A stretch of DNA of 64,000 nt from Calothrix sp. C42_A2020_038 (GCA_015272395.1 JACYLQ010000005.1:372001-436000), one strand, 5' to 3'. Shown: positions 20,195-29,968, counted from the first letter of the stretch. The notes: a model not told the origin generated them from the sequence alone. Numbers and translations are program-made.

Positions 20195-21292
20195 GTGGAA
20201 AGGGGATGTAGTAATAATATACAAGATCAGGTACCCTTAGAATCAAAGATAGTACATTCATATGATGAACAACGCGGCACAATTACTCATGACTTTGAAC
20301 AATTACAAGCAGAAATGCTAAAAAAAGAACCTGAGAATACATCAGAAGCACATACACTATTACAGCAAGGAATTCAACACCAGCAAGCGGGTGAATTTGT
20401 TGCTGCGACAAAATTGTTACAACAGTCATTAGCACTGTTTCAAGCATTTGGTAATTTACAAGCACAAGCACAAGCCATTAATTCCCTAGCACTTGTTGCC
20501 TACAATTCAGGTGATTATAAAGGTGCAATATCTTATTCCCAACAATGCTTATCTCTTACTGATAATATTAATGACTTGCGTTTGCGAATACAAGCTTTTT
20601 CGCATATGGGCAACTCGTATCGTCATTTAGGTAACTACGAAAAAGCTACTGAATGTTTACAAAATTGTTTAGATATTGCTTGTTCTAGTGGTGATAAAAA
20701 AAGCCAAGTAGCAGCACTCAATAATTTAGGTCTTGTACATAAGGCAAATGCGAATCTACAGCAAGCAATTAAATTTCAAGAGCGGAGTCTTAAACTAGTA
20801 CGTGAACTTGAAGATAGTTTATCAGAAGAACAAATTTTAAATAATCTAGGCAATGCTTGGTACACTTTGGGAAATTATTTAAAAGCTATTGAGTATTATC
20901 AAGAGTGCGTAAAAATCGCGCGTAAACTTAATGATTACCGTAGCATGATTCAGGTGCTTAAACATTTAGGTAATGCTTTCTATGCTTTAAATAATTATCC
21001 ACAAACTATTCAATACTACAAAGAACGTTTGTTATTAGCTCGTCAAGCCAAAGATAAAAACAGCCAAAAGCAATCATTATTATGCTTAGGGGTTGCATGT
21101 GAGGCTTTAGGTGATTATTCCAATGCTTTTCACTACTTGGAAGAAAGTTTACAATTATCCAAAGCTACTAAAGATCTCAAGAGCGAAGAACAAGCACTCA
21201 CCAGCTTGAAATCAGCTTATTATGCTTCAGGGAATCATGTCAAAGCAATGGAATATGAGCAAATGCTCAAGGAACTTGGGACCAAAAACTAA
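20195..21292 (+). CDS. TPR-repeat protein
   Basis: 365 residues. The GTG start is supported by GGGAGG about 7 nt ahead. The first 50 residues are polar. Then about seven TPR units follow, each 40 residues with the pattern LGNAWYTLGNYLKAIEYYQ. These resemble the 40-residue repeats of LGN/Rapsyn-type proteins, which bind peptides. There is no enzymatic domain and no membrane segment. A hairpin at 21312-21331 follows. The partner is unknown. Confidence 0.85.
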   Translation: MERGCSNNIQDQVPLESKIVHSYDEQRGTITHDFEQLQAEMLKKEPENTSEAHTLLQQGIQHQQAGEFVAATKLLQQSLALFQAFGNLQAQAQAINSLALVAYNSGDYKGAISYSQQCLSLTDNINDLRLRIQAFSHMGNSYRHLGNYEKATECLQNCLDIACSSGDKKSQVAALNNLGLVHKANANLQQAIKFQERSLKLVRELEDSLSEEQILNNLGNAWYTLGNYLKAIEYYQECVKIARKLNDYRSMIQVLKHLGNAFYALNNYPQTIQYYKERLLLARQAKDKNSQKQSLLCLGVACEALGDYSNAFHYLEESLQLSKATKDLKSEEQALTSLKSAYYASGNHVKAMEYEQMLKELGTKN

Positions 21293-21311
21293 AGCGTCGG
21301 AGCGTCAGAAA

Positions 21312-21331
21312 CCCCGTCCCTAAAGACGGGG
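21312..21331 (+). terminator. Hairpin terminator after TPR gene
   Basis: CCCCGTC at 21312-21318 and GACGGGG at 21325-21331 form a perfect GC-rich stem with a 6-nt loop, 20 bases after the stop of the TPR gene. There is no T-run. Confidence 0.55.
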
Positions 21332-21393
21332 GCACAGAAATTGCCCATTTGACCAGCCTAAGTGACGTTTAAAGAATATTGATTTTTTAAGAG

Positions 21394-22089
21394 TCACACA
21401 CCTCTACCAGTTCTTAAATACTCTAGTGCTTCTGATGTCCCAACTTGAGGAAAATGAGCATAAAAACTGCTAACACTTACAAATGGTTCAGGTGTTGCAA
21501 GAACTACAATACGATATTTGATTTGCTCATCCAAACTATTGCACCATTCTTGTAACCAAGATAACATCCCTGGAGGAGCTAATGGCGCCACTAGCCATAT
21601 TTGTGCAGGTGATAGTTTTGATAGTGCTTTAGCTGCTACAGCTATAGTCATTCCCGTGGCAATACCGTCATCCACTAAAATAAGTATTGCACCTTTAGGA
21701 TTAACTTGTGGACAATATGGAAGAAAGTCTGCTTCCAATGATTTAGCTTTGTTAATAGCTGCTTCCATAGCTTTTTGTCGCCATAGAGAGTCCGGTCGAA
21801 AGCGGAAGAGTTTTTGCTGCATCCATAATGCTTCTCCTGATGCAGTTACAGCACCTATTGCTAACTCTGGGTTCCCAGGATGGCTAATCTTTTTAGCGAC
21901 TAACACCGTTAGAGGGCAGGAAAGTGAATTTGCAATTGGAACCGCGATCGGTATACCTCCGCGCGGTAGCGCATAAACAATTGGTTCATAAGTATTATCT
22001 GAAGCCATCGCTTTTAACTGAGCTTGAATAACAGACGCTAACTTTTCACCTGCTTGTTTACGGTCTAGAAAAAGTGGGGCATCTGTCAT
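21394..22089 (-). CDS. Phosphoribosyltransferase-domain protein
   Basis: 231 residues from ATG 22089, preceded by GGGAG at 7 nt; earlier ATGs at 22131 and 22248 give a longer, unlike-family leader. PRTase fold: VYALPRGGIPIAVPIA early, a VAKKI segment, then the PRPP loop ILVDDGIATGMT and VAPLAPPG. The start LFLDRKQAGEKLASVI is typical of stand-alone PRTases in cyanobacteria, which are often annotated as predicted PRTases of unknown substrate. It is divergent from the uracil-DNA glycosylase, with about 200 bp between. Confidence 0.85.
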   Translation of the reverse strand: MTDAPLFLDRKQAGEKLASVIQAQLKAMASDNTYEPIVYALPRGGIPIAVPIANSLSCPLTVLVAKKISHPGNPELAIGAVTASGEALWMQQKLFRFRPDSLWRQKAMEAAINKAKSLEADFLPYCPQVNPKGAILILVDDGIATGMTIAVAAKALSKLSPAQIWLVAPLAPPGMLSWLQEWCNSLDEQIKYRIVVLATPEPFVSVSSFYAHFPQVGTSEALEYLRTGRGV

Positions 22090-22292
22090 CGCTAAACTCC
22101 CATCACTCGAAGATGCCAATACATTTATCATGACTGATTTTTTCAGATAGTTGTAACCCTCTGACCAAAAAGATTTAAAATTGTTATGAAGACAACAAAT
22201 CTCAAGATTTGTAAGATTTGTTAAATTGACAAGCGATTTAACTATCAAGTCATAATTTGATACCCGGTGCTTTTGCCCGTGCTTAAATTTTC

Positions 22293-23045
22293 ATGAGTAG
22301 CGATCAACTCAACCTCTTCAATCTTAATGAACCCAGTCCAAGTCCGGGAATTAATGATCTAATCCCAACCGATGCTAAGATTCCTATTCCTACTGGTACA
22401 TATCCCAGTATGGTTGAATTAGCCCAGCATTGTAATCAATGTCATCGCTGTGGATTAGGAGAAAGCCGAACTCATGCGGTTATCGGACGCGGAAATCTAA
22501 ACGCACAAATCATGATTGTAGGCGAGGCGCCAGGACAAAACGAAGATGAGACTGGTCTACCTTTTGTTGGTCGTTCCGGACAGCTTTTGGAGAAAATCTT
22601 GGAATCAGTTCGGCTTGATACTGAAACTGATGTTTACATTTGTAACATCATCAAATGCCGACCACCAAACAACCGTGTACCAAATGCCAAAGAAACAGCT
22701 GCTTGCAAACCTTATATTTTTGAGCAAATTCGCCTTGTTGACCCCAAAATCATCCTTTTGACAGGTGCAACAGCAGTAAAAGGTCTAATTGGTGATCAAG
22801 GATCGATGACAAGTATTCGTGGTAAATGGATTGAATGGCAAGGAAGACTATGTATGCCCATCTTCCACCCATCCTATTTGTTGCGTAACCCAACGCGCGA
22901 ACGAGGCGGTCCAAAATGGCAGATGTGGCAAGATATTCAAACAGTGCGCGCGAAGTATGATGAACTTCGCGGTATCGCGAAAGATGATGAACTTCGCGGT
23001 ATCGCGAAAGATAATGAACTTCGCGGTATCGCGAAAGATAATTAG
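22293..23045 (+). CDS. Uracil-DNA glycosylase, family 4 (Fe-S), with repeat tail
   Basis: 250 residues. Cysteines C50, C53, C122 and C138 have the spacing of the 4Fe-4S cluster of family 4 enzymes. Motif 1 is GEAPGQNEDETG (77-88) and motif 2 is HPSYLLRNP. It removes uracil from DNA as the first step of base excision repair. The last 26 residues are three copies of a 9-residue unit (DELRGIAKD), encoded by a perfect-length tandem repeat at 22959-23039. The tail is absent in the family core and looks like a repeat invasion, in frame. The start is ATG 22293. Confidence 0.92.
   Translation: MSSDQLNLFNLNEPSPSPGINDLIPTDAKIPIPTGTYPSMVELAQHCNQCHRCGLGESRTHAVIGRGNLNAQIMIVGEAPGQNEDETGLPFVGRSGQLLEKILESVRLDTETDVYICNIIKCRPPNNRVPNAKETAACKPYIFEQIRLVDPKIILLTGATAVKGLIGDQGSMTSIRGKWIEWQGRLCMPIFHPSYLLRNPTRERGGPKWQMWQDIQTVRAKYDELRGIAKDDELRGIAKDNELRGIAKDN
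22959..23039 (+). repeat. Three tandem 27-bp repeats inside the glycosylase gene
   Basis: Units at 22959-22985, 22986-23012 and 23013-23039 each hold TTCGCGGTATCGCGAA, which is nearly self-complementary. The length is a multiple of 3, so the frame stays open and yields the DELRGIAKD repeat. The last unit changes D to N at its first codon. Confidence 0.9.
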
Positions 23046-23158
23046 ATTCGGGGCAACTTCGATAAATTCTCAATTAGAGCTTCTATGTTTTTGCTCCTAA
23101 ATACGTTTGTATAATCCTATGTCAGAATAATGTTACGTAATTACACATGTAAAATACT

Positions 23159-23680
23159 ATGCACGTAAAAAGCCTGATTCGCCTAGCTGCACTATCTAGT
23201 TTATTTGCAGGGTTTGCGTATATACCTCAAGGAATAGCGCAAAATGCACCCGAACAATCTACCGCGCGGCAAATGGATAGAAGATATAACATGACCTTTG
23301 AATCTCGCGGCTGTCAACGCAGCAATTTGAGGGTCATCTGTGATGTTATTGTCACAAATTTTACAGATAGTCATCGCCAAGTAAGCTTTGGTGTCCGCTA
23401 TGCGGGTTATCAAACACGTCTTGTAGATAATGCAGGCAATGTGTATACAGCAAACGCTTTACAGTTAAATCAGTATCAAAGTGCAAGAGAAAGAATATTA
23501 ATCGAGCTAGCTCCTGGGATTCCAAAAAGATTCTCTTATAGTTTTAGAGTACCGCAGGGAATCAGCGAGTTATCAGCCATTGATATAGGATATCAAGTTA
23601 TCGGCAGGGTAGACACAACAGCAAGAATAACTATACCTAATATTGGTAATATTACGGCTACTAATGCCCAAAAGAACTAA
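23159..23680 (+). CDS. Secreted hypothetical protein
   Basis: 173 residues. A signal peptide (about 1-27, ending GIAQ before NAPEQ) predicts export. The mature part reads as a beta-rich domain, with two cysteines (ESRGCQRSNLRVICDVIVTN) that may form a disulfide and later VPQGISELSAIDIGYQV. I do not recognise the family. Its stop codon lies where an interspersed element end begins (TAATGGTTCGTGTCATTAG, 23678 on), so the original C-terminus may have been slightly different. Confidence 0.55.
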   Translation: MHVKSLIRLAALSSLFAGFAYIPQGIAQNAPEQSTARQMDRRYNMTFESRGCQRSNLRVICDVIVTNFTDSHRQVSFGVRYAGYQTRLVDNAGNVYTANALQLNQYQSARERILIELAPGIPKRFSYSFRVPQGISELSAIDIGYQVIGRVDTTARITIPNIGNITATNAQKN

Positions 23681-23710
23681 TGGTTCGTGTCATTAGTTTT
23701 GGGTGGTAGA

Positions 23711-23812
23711 AAAATTAGGAACGGATGTAACGGTGAGACCAGGCAGCGCGGTGTCGGTTTGGGTTCCGCCAAACTGGCGAACCCGAAGGGATGAGTAGTT
23801 TTAAATAACTAG
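23711..23812. repeat. Interspersed repeat family D, copy 1
   Basis: It holds ACGGATGTAAC, GCGGTGTCGGTTTGGGT and GGCGAACCCGAAGGGAT. The same order is found at 36220-36330. A third copy near 53632 joins ACGGATGTAACAG directly to ATAATTGATTTTAAAT, so the inner 60 bases look like a nested insertion. No coding capacity is seen. Confidence 0.7.
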
Positions 23813-23872
23813 ACATTTTTTGTAACAAATGACACATTTATTACAACCGCTACATATGTTGTCCCAACACCT

Positions 23873-24181
23873 CTAGACTTGGGGGAATTTCCGAACCTGG
23901 TATTCGGATGACTCTATCATTTGAGAACTAAACCCAAGCGCGCGGTCGAATTGTTGAGAAATCGTATCCAAATCTTTGTTGGGTATGGCTTTCCACTGTT
24001 CTCGAGTTGCCCATTTGATTACCAAAGTTACTTCTTCGGGTGCGTTTGGATTAATCCACACTTCTTTACCGAGAAACCCAGGATACTTAGCTAGTGCTGC
24101 TGTCCATATTTCATCATCCTTTTGAATAAATATTTCTCGCCTTTGCGAAGGTACTTTGAACCTGAGTAACTCAATAACCAT
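23873..24181 (-). CDS. TIGR03792 family protein
   Basis: 102 residues from ATG 24181, where the family starts (MVIELLRFKVP); an ATG 33 nt upstream is less likely. The pattern is a dimeric alpha-beta barrel (ABM-like): QKDDEIWTAALAKYPGFLGK, then EEVTLVIKWATREQWKAIP. The family is found in cyanobacteria and is of unknown function, perhaps a small-molecule oxygenase-like fold. There are no obvious catalytic residues. It stands alone on the minus strand. Confidence 0.8.
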   Translation of the reverse strand: MVIELLRFKVPSQRREIFIQKDDEIWTAALAKYPGFLGKEVWINPNAPEEVTLVIKWATREQWKAIPNKDLDTISQQFDRALGFSSQMIESSEYQVRKFPQV

Positions 24182-24304
24182 GCGTTTACATTTACCTACT
24201 TTAGTTTGCCACAATAGAGCTGTAGTGTAGAGAAACTAGCTTAAGCATAACTTGATGCCAGTCACAAATAACTAGCTAGTTAAAAAAAACCATAGGAAGA
24301 AGGT

Positions 24305-24628
24305 ATGGATAACAACAATTGGATGCAACAGCTATTGATGCTTGGTATCGGCACAACTTCGATGATGGCAGAAAAAATTAAGGAAGCCAGTGATAAATTG
24401 GTTAAAGACGGTAAGCTAGACCCAGAGCAGGCAAAAGCTGTAATGGATGATATGGTACAGCAAATGAAGTCCGAGCAGAACAACTGGGATGCTACTATGC
24501 AGCGTCAAATGCGAAACATGATGCAAGACTTAGGAGTTGCGCGTCAATCAGAAGTAGACGAGTTGCGTGGTAGAATCGACCGTTTAGAGCGACAAGTGCG
24601 CGATTTAGAGAATAAGCTTTGGAGATAA
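24305..24628 (+). CDS. Phasin-like coiled-coil protein
   Basis: 107 residues, soluble and almost all helical. N-terminal MDNNNWMQQLLMLGIGTTS is followed by AEKIKEASDKLVKDG and DPEQAKAVMDDMVQQ. A C-terminal heptad region (SEVDELRGRIDRLERQVRDL) makes a coiled coil. This matches short cyanobacterial phasin or PHA-synthesis-regulator family proteins. A polymer-granule role is not certain because no pha genes are in the window. A terminator follows at 24706. Confidence 0.8.
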   Translation: MDNNNWMQQLLMLGIGTTSMMAEKIKEASDKLVKDGKLDPEQAKAVMDDMVQQMKSEQNNWDATMQRQMRNMMQDLGVARQSEVDELRGRIDRLERQVRDLENKLWR

Positions 24629-24705
24629 TACAATTAGTAAAAAGTGCTGAGGAGCCATCGCGTTGCTGAGTACTGAGTGTTGGAAGCTAGTTATAAAGTT
24701 ATAAA

Positions 24706-24744
24706 TCCCCCTTTTCTTTGGTAGATGAGGGGGAAGTTTTTTTT
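24706..24744 (+). terminator. Intrinsic terminator after phasin-like gene
   Basis: TCCCCCT pairs with AGGGGGA across about 15 nt, followed by a run of eight T. It lies about 80 bp past the phasin-like stop. Confidence 0.65.
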
Positions 24745-24847
24745 AACGAAGACGTTTCTGATTTAAACTTAATTTTGTCGTACTCTTAACTTAATTATCG
24801 AACGAATCGATACTCAGCACTCATTACTCATTAAAAGGAGGTTTAAT

Positions 24848-25384
24848 TTGAAAGCTATTTTTCTTAGTGTGGGTGTTATGGTGGTTTGCGTTATCGTTCT
24901 TGTTATAGCGCAAATTAGTGGCGATAAATCCGAAGCAACTGCTGCTCAAATCAGTCAGGAAATTACATCCACTGCTGTCACAGCTATTCAACCAAGTACA
25001 GACAGTAATACTCTAATAGCGAGCAAAGATATGCCAAACGAAAACGTGGTCACTACTCCCTCTGGATTGAAATACGTAGAAATTCAGGAGGGTGATGGTG
25101 CTGCTCCGCAAACTGGACAAGTAGTAAAAGTACATTACACAGGAACTTTAGAAGACGGTACTAAATTTGACAGTTCGCGCGACCGTAATCAGCCTTTTAA
25201 ATTCAACATTGGTCGCGGACAAGTTATCGAAGGTTGGGATGAAGGACTCAGTACTATGAAAGTTGGTGGGCGCCGTAAATTAATCATTCCACCAGAGCTT
25301 GGTTATGGTGCGCGCGGTGCTGGTGGTGTAATTCCACCTAACGCTACCCTGATTTTTGATGTGGAACTTTTAGGAGTTAGTTAA
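24848..25384 (+). CDS. FKBP-type peptidyl-prolyl isomerase, membrane-anchored
   Basis: 178 residues. The TTG start is chosen because AAAAGGAGG lies 6-7 nt ahead, and no ATG fits. One hydrophobic segment (about 4-23) anchors or exports it. The FKBP domain (about 70-178) has all key parts: [38 protein letters not shown], the [12 protein letters not shown] flap and [10 protein letters not shown]. It speeds proline isomerisation during folding, probably in the periplasm or thylakoid lumen. It is convergent with dnaB, with hairpin-like DNA in the 50-bp gap. Confidence 0.93.
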   Translation: MKAIFLSVGVMVVCVIVLVIAQISGDKSEATAAQISQEITSTAVTAIQPSTDSNTLIASKDMPNENVVTTPSGLKYVEIQEGDGAAPQTGQVVKVHYTGTLEDGTKFDSSRDRNQPFKFNIGRGQVIEGWDEGLSTMKVGGRRKLIIPPELGYGARGAGGVIPPNATLIFDVELLGVS

Positions 25385-25436
25385 AATTTGGGAGTTGGGA
25401 GTCTAACTCCTAACTTTTAGCTCCTAGCTCCTAACT

Positions 25437-28283
25437 TTAATAACTATTTCCGCGCGCAAGGTTTTTAAATTGGGTAAACTGCGGGTCAAATAGTAGTTTT
25501 ACAGTTCCTGTTGGACCGTGACGATGTTTGGCAACGATTACTTCAGCTATGCCTCGTTCTGGTGTATCTGGTGAATAATACTCGTCGCGATACAGCATCA
25601 TGACTAAATCCGCATCTTGTTCAATCGAACCGCTTTCACGTAAATCTGATAACATTGGTCGCTTATTTGTTCGAGCTTCCACACCTCTACTTAGCTGTGA
25701 AAGCGCAATTACTGGAACATTTAATTCCCGCGCCAAACCTTTTAAACTCCGAGTAATTCGTGATAATTCTTGGACACGATTATCACCAGCACCTTCCATT
25801 AATTGTAAGTAGTCTATCAATATTAGCCCTAAGTCGGTGCCCGCTTCAGCTTGTAGGCGCCTTGCCTGACTCCGCATTTCAGTTACTGTTATATTAGGGG
25901 TATCACCAATATAAATTGGCATGTCTTGCAGCAAACTAATCGCGCGGGTTAAATCTTCCCATTGGTTCTGACTAATACGTCCGCTTCGTAGATAAGTACT
26001 TTCAATCCTTGACTCACTTGATAGCATCCGCAACGCCAATTGTTCTTTGGACATTTCTAAGCTAAATACAGCCACTGGCATTCGCATCGAACCAGCAATA
26101 TAGTGAGCTATATTTATTGAAAAACTTGTGTTGTGTACACAAATATCATTGGCAACAAAGTTGTGGGTTTTTGAAATAGTCAAGTCATAAACTTGTTTTT
26201 CTCCCATTGGCTTAATTGAGACAATTTCATCCCAATATACATCGCTAGTTGCTAATTGTTGAAGTGGCAAATTTTCTAAAGCTGTTGCAAGAACATAAAG
26301 TTTTTCTCGCGATAAATTCCGCTTACCAACGTGGATATTTGAATAGCCTTTGAGACCAGCACGCCTTGCTAATAAAGTCCAAGCTTCATTTCCTTTGGCT
26401 ATTGCAAGTTGTTGCCAAATGTCTACTGGAATTGTATCACTGTTAGTCTGATAAACTCTGTCTTCTAAAGCTAACTTTATATTAGATAGAGCTTTCTCTT
26501 TACCAAAGATACCTATCTCTGAAACAAAAGTTTTAATAGAGTAAACATCAGTAATATCTAATTGCCAAGCTTCTCGACGAGTCTCTTTATATTTAACTGA
26601 TTTTCTGTTTAAATTTGCGATAATTCCAAATCTCAGAAGCAGATGTTGAATTTGCCTAGCAAGTTTTTCACTGACTGAACAATACCCCAATTGTGCTTGA
26701 CCTGATTTTAATAATGATGCCCATCCATCAGTCGCAAATAAACGGTTTAAAAACAGGGCTATTTGCGCTCTTGTCAATTTAAATACAATTGACGGAATAG
26801 TTTTGGTGTAAGCATCTTTGTCCCATAGACCCTGTTTTTGTAACCATAGCTTTAGTAAATTATTGCTACTTTTACGAATTGTTGCAAATCCTAGAGGAGC
26901 TAGTTGTTTTGGTGTTACTTCAAGAGTTTTACAGAGTAATTCAAAACTTTGAGCATTTGGTACACTTTTTCCTTGCTGCCACCTACACAATAAAGCAGGT
27001 GTAACTCCCAATATCAAGCTTATTTGTCTACTTGATAAACCTTTAGAAGAAATAGCTGTTTTCAAGCGTTCAGCAAAAATCTGTCTTTGAGTAGAAACAA
27101 CCTCGTAGTTTTTAGCAACATAAAGCGATGGAGCGCGCATTCCTGAATAATCCTGTAATCTCACTTGCAGACCTACAAAATTTGTGACTGCGTGAGAGAA
27201 ATCTTCTTGTAGTACAGGATTAGTATTTGTAAATTGTGGATTTCTTCCAGTCAAGCAACCATCACTAATAAAATACGCCAGTAGCTTCACTTCACTATCA
27301 GTAATAGTTTCTGTACCAAACACATTATACTTTCTTGGCACTGCCACTTTATCGCCTACTTTCAATTCAGAAAGCGGGCGCCATCCATTAATTGTTAAAT
27401 ATGGATGAGTTATAGTTGTTTCTACATATCTTCCTAACCGAGTAGTTATACGGAATACTGGCTTATAACCATCGTCTACATAAGCTGATGGTTGAGCTAT
27501 TTTAAATTGCCAATTATCTCCCAATGTAATTAAATCCGCTTTTTGGCGACAGTATATCTCTTCTATAGAAGAAATAGAACCATCTGCTAATAAAATTTCT
27601 GTATCATATGCTACGCATTTTCCCATTGCGGGTCTGCCTGCAATGATAATTAAATCTGAGCGCTGGAAACCACCATTGATCATTGCATCTAAGTCATAGT
27701 AACCAGAAGAAATACCTGGTAAAGCAACACCTTGGTTTCGATTTTCAATATCTCTAAAATTACTAATCAAAGAGTCGCTAATATGCACTAAACCTGAGTT
27801 AGAACGGTCTTGTGCAATATTAAAAACTTTTTGCTCTGCTTGATCTATAACTTTACTTATATCGGTTTCAGTTTCGTATCCTAACTGAACAATTTCGTTT
27901 CCTGCTTTGATTAGCTGGCGCCGTTGGTGTTTATCTATAACGAGCTGCGCTAATGCATCAATGTTAACGGCTGATACTGTAGATTCTACTAGCGATGCGA
28001 GTTTATTTCTACCACCTATACGTAGAAGCATGTCATGGTCAGAAAGCCAACTTGTAACACTCAGTAAGTCAGTTGGCTTACCCTGTCGATGAAGATTCAA
28101 AGCGGCTTGGTAAATTTCTGCGTGTGACTTGATATAAAATGCTTCTGGTTTCAGACGGTCGCTAACTCTACTGATTGCTTCTGGGTCTAACAAAATACCA
28201 CCCAAAATAGCTTCTTCTGCCTCAATAATTTGTGGTGGTAAACGGTCTATACTGGTACTTTGAAAGCTTAATTCTTCAGACAT
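25437..28283 (-). CDS. dnaB: Replicative DNA helicase DnaB with in-frame intein
   Basis: 948-residue precursor; 452 residues after splicing, the normal length. The N-terminal domain ([19 protein letters not shown]) is followed by the RecA-like helicase. The Walker A AGRPAMGK (215-222) is cut right after its Lys by an intein (223-718); the C-extein resumes with TSFSINIA. Further motifs are [10 protein letters not shown] and [20 protein letters not shown]. It unwinds DNA at the fork as a hexamer. Because the P-loop is broken before splicing, the unspliced protein should be inactive. The start is ATG 28283. Confidence 0.96.
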   Translation of the reverse strand: MSEELSFQSTSIDRLPPQIIEAEEAILGGILLDPEAISRVSDRLKPEAFYIKSHAEIYQAALNLHRQGKPTDLLSVTSWLSDHDMLLRIGGRNKLASLVESTVSAVNIDALAQLVIDKHQRRQLIKAGNEIVQLGYETETDISKVIDQAEQKVFNIAQDRSNSGLVHISDSLISNFRDIENRNQGVALPGISSGYYDLDAMINGGFQRSDLIIIAGRPAMGKCVAYDTEILLADGSISSIEEIYCRQKADLITLGDNWQFKIAQPSAYVDDGYKPVFRITTRLGRYVETTITHPYLTINGWRPLSELKVGDKVAVPRKYNVFGTETITDSEVKLLAYFISDGCLTGRNPQFTNTNPVLQEDFSHAVTNFVGLQVRLQDYSGMRAPSLYVAKNYEVVSTQRQIFAERLKTAISSKGLSSRQISLILGVTPALLCRWQQGKSVPNAQSFELLCKTLEVTPKQLAPLGFATIRKSSNNLLKLWLQKQGLWDKDAYTKTIPSIVFKLTRAQIALFLNRLFATDGWASLLKSGQAQLGYCSVSEKLARQIQHLLLRFGIIANLNRKSVKYKETRREAWQLDITDVYSIKTFVSEIGIFGKEKALSNIKLALEDRVYQTNSDTIPVDIWQQLAIAKGNEAWTLLARRAGLKGYSNIHVGKRNLSREKLYVLATALENLPLQQLATSDVYWDEIVSIKPMGEKQVYDLTISKTHNFVANDICVHNTSFSINIAHYIAGSMRMPVAVFSLEMSKEQLALRMLSSESRIESTYLRSGRISQNQWEDLTRAISLLQDMPIYIGDTPNITVTEMRSQARRLQAEAGTDLGLILIDYLQLMEGAGDNRVQELSRITRSLKGLARELNVPVIALSQLSRGVEARTNKRPMLSDLRESGSIEQDADLVMMLYRDEYYSPDTPERGIAEVIVAKHRHGPTGTVKLLFDPQFTQFKNLARGNSY
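26130..27617 (-). other. DnaB intein, P-loop site, with LAGLIDADG endonuclease and HTH
   Basis: 496 residues. Block A is [15 protein letters not shown] (nucleophile Cys1); block B has the T-x-x-H signature in [13 protein letters not shown]. Two LAGLIDADG-type segments are AYFISDGCL and [11 protein letters not shown]. Block G ends VANDICVHN, with His-Asn for cyclisation, and the +1 extein residue is Thr. Between the two endonuclease helices lies a helix-turn-helix of XRE type ([20 protein letters not shown], about 416-435 of the precursor). A homing endonuclease looks intact, as both acidic residues are present. The site differs from the well-known Synechocystis DnaB site at RESG/SIEQ, which is uninterrupted here. 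Confidence 0.93.
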
Positions 28284-28393
28284 AAAGGCTTTTTGTTAAC
28301 TATTTGTTAATTGAATTTGTTAATTAAGTATTGCTAGCAGCTTAGGAAAGCCCGATAAACTTCATTCTAGTATATATGTATTGACTTAGCTAC

Positions 28394-28495
28394 TAGTGGT
28401 TTATGTCATTAATTTTGGTAGTATAAATAATCTCTTGTAGTTCAGGGAGGGATGCCTGTTCCACAACACCCCAAAATTAATGACACAGGACACTA
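28394..28495. mobile_element. MITE-like element family B, full copy
   Basis: The ends are inverted repeats of 25 bp with about 21 matches, starting TAGTGGTTTATGTCATTAA and ending TTAATGACACAGGACACTA. Inside are TCTCTTGTAG and GGATGCCTGTTCCACA. Related copies lie at 56143-56270 and 59414-59528, with single ends at 23679, 30195 and 36461. No clear target duplication is seen here. Confidence 0.7.
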
Positions 28496-28543
28496 GGTGT
28501 TTTTTAAGAATAATGTAGTGTTGTAAAATATGGATTTTAGAAC

Positions 28544-28580
28544 TAAGAAAACCGACTTATTGAAGAAGTCAGTTTTCTTA
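28544..28580. terminator. Long hairpin in the dnaB/methyltransferase gap
   Basis: TAAGAAAACCGACTT (28544-28558) pairs with AAGTCAGTTTTCTTA (28566-28580) with one mismatch. It looks like a terminator, but neither flanking gene is transcribed towards it. It may end an unseen short RNA or be an element remnant. The rest of 28284-28721, apart from the element at 28394, has no gene. Confidence 0.4.
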
Positions 28581-28721
28581 AGTAATTTATCTTACACAAT
28601 ACTAATCTAATCTAGAGATATTTTATAGAAAATTTATATTAATAACCAATAATTTCGGAACAATTAAAACATAATAAGCTTATTGCACGAATAAATTCAG
28701 GTGAAAGTATTTTTTGGATAT

Positions 28722-29429
28722 ATGACAGATATTGCTACTAAGAATCTTCAGAACCAAATACCTGTAAATGATACAGTTGCAGGTTATATGGATGTAATCA
28801 ATGAATTTTCCAAAGCTTATTATCACATACCAGTTTTTAACAATCAGCCTGTATGGACAAGCACATACTGGCAAGGAATACCAGTATTAAAATGTCCATT
28901 AGACTTATGGCTTTACCAAGAAATTATTTTTAACCAACAGCCTGATTTTATTGTTGAGTGTGGTGTTGCCTTTGGAGGAACAACAGCTTTTTTGGCTGAT
29001 ATGTGCAAATTGACGGGCAAAGGCGAGGTAATCGGTGTTGATATTGAAATTAAACCACAAACGCGCGCAAACTTAGCCAAGTATCAAAATATTCGCTTAC
29101 TCGAAGGAAGCTCTATTGATTTAGAGGTAACAAAACAAGTATTTGAAACAGTTGAAAATTACAATACTTTGGTGATTTTAGATTCAGACCATACTAAAGA
29201 ACACGTATTACAAGAACTGATGACATATAGTAAATTGGTTCCGTCCGGTGGTTACTTAATAGTTGAAGATACGAACATAAATGGTCATCCAGTATACCCA
29301 GAATATGGTTTAGGACCAATGGAAGCTGTAGAAGAGTTCTTGTCGTCACACCCAGAATTTTACATCGACAAAAACTGTCATAAGTTTCTCACAACTTTTA
29401 ATCCGAATGGTTATCTAAAAAAGGTGTAG
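28722..29429 (+). CDS. CmcI/cephalosporin-hydroxylase-type SAM methyltransferase
   Basis: 235 residues from ATG 28722; a GTG at 28701 is the alternative. The class I methyltransferase fold is clear: FIVECGVAFGGTTAFLADM (SAM loop), GEVIGVDIEIK with the acidic end of strand 2, then TLVILDSDHTKEHVLQEL and GGYLIVEDTNING. These are the motifs of the CmcI family, which includes sugar O-methyltransferases such as rhamnosyl O-methyltransferases. Sugar or polyketide methylation is likely; the substrate is unknown. An inverted repeat directly follows the stop. Confidence 0.85.
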   Translation: MTDIATKNLQNQIPVNDTVAGYMDVINEFSKAYYHIPVFNNQPVWTSTYWQGIPVLKCPLDLWLYQEIIFNQQPDFIVECGVAFGGTTAFLADMCKLTGKGEVIGVDIEIKPQTRANLAKYQNIRLLEGSSIDLEVTKQVFETVENYNTLVILDSDHTKEHVLQELMTYSKLVPSGGYLIVEDTNINGHPVYPEYGLGPMEAVEEFLSSHPEFYIDKNCHKFLTTFNPNGYLKKV

Positions 29430-29436
29430 AAAAAAC

Positions 29437-29485
29437 TGTAGAGCGGGTAATGGGGGGTTTTATACACCTCATTACCCGCTCTACA
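29437..29485. terminator. 16-bp perfect inverted repeat between convergent genes
   Basis: TGTAGAGCGGGTAATG (29437-29452) is complemented exactly by 29470-29485, with a 17-nt loop. It lies between the methyltransferase gene and convergent rplI, so it can serve both strands. There is no long T-run. Confidence 0.7.
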
Positions 29486-29509
29486 TCCAATGGTCGTGTT
29501 CTAATTTGT

Positions 29510-29968
29510 TTAACTTGCAACCACTTGCACGTTGATTTTAGCGCTGACTTCCGAGAACAACTTAACTTCTGCTTCGTAGGTCCCCAGCTTACTGATATCA
29601 GGAATAGTAATGCTGCGCTTATCAACTTCGATATTGGTAACTTGTTTGATCACATTAGCGACATCTTGGGTGGTTACTGTACCAAAGATTGCTTCGTTTT
29701 CACCAGCTTGTACCGATACACTGTAAGCTGTAACTTTTTCTATTGTTGCTTTTTGCTCCAGTGCTTGTTGCTTGAGTTCAGCTTGACGCTGACGTTCGAG
29801 TTCACGGCGCCGTTCAACTTGTTTGAGAATACCTGGAGTTGCAGGAGAAGCTAGTTTTTTAGGAACCAGATAATTGCGCGCATAACCAGGAGCGACTTCA
29901 ACTAAATCGCCCAGCTTACCCAATTTGCTGACATCTTGATTTAAGACTAACTGTATACGTTTTGCCAT
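29510..29968 (-). CDS. rplI: 50S ribosomal protein L9
   Basis: 152 residues. The N-terminal domain is canonical: [20 protein letters not shown] then [16 protein letters not shown], which binds 23S rRNA. A long helix rich in R, E and Q leads to the C-terminal domain ([24 protein letters not shown]). The length is as expected for L9. It stands alone, as rplI often does in cyanobacteria. Confidence 0.97.
   Translation of the reverse strand: MAKRIQLVLNQDVSKLGKLGDLVEVAPGYARNYLVPKKLASPATPGILKQVERRRELERQRQAELKQQALEQKATIEKVTAYSVSVQAGENEAIFGTVTTQDVANVIKQVTNIEVDKRSITIPDISKLGTYEAEVKLFSEVSAKINVQVVAS

Noticed and set aside
22750-23100. Antisense and shifted frames across the glycosylase repeat tail
   Set aside because: They arise because the 27-bp repeat is open in several frames.
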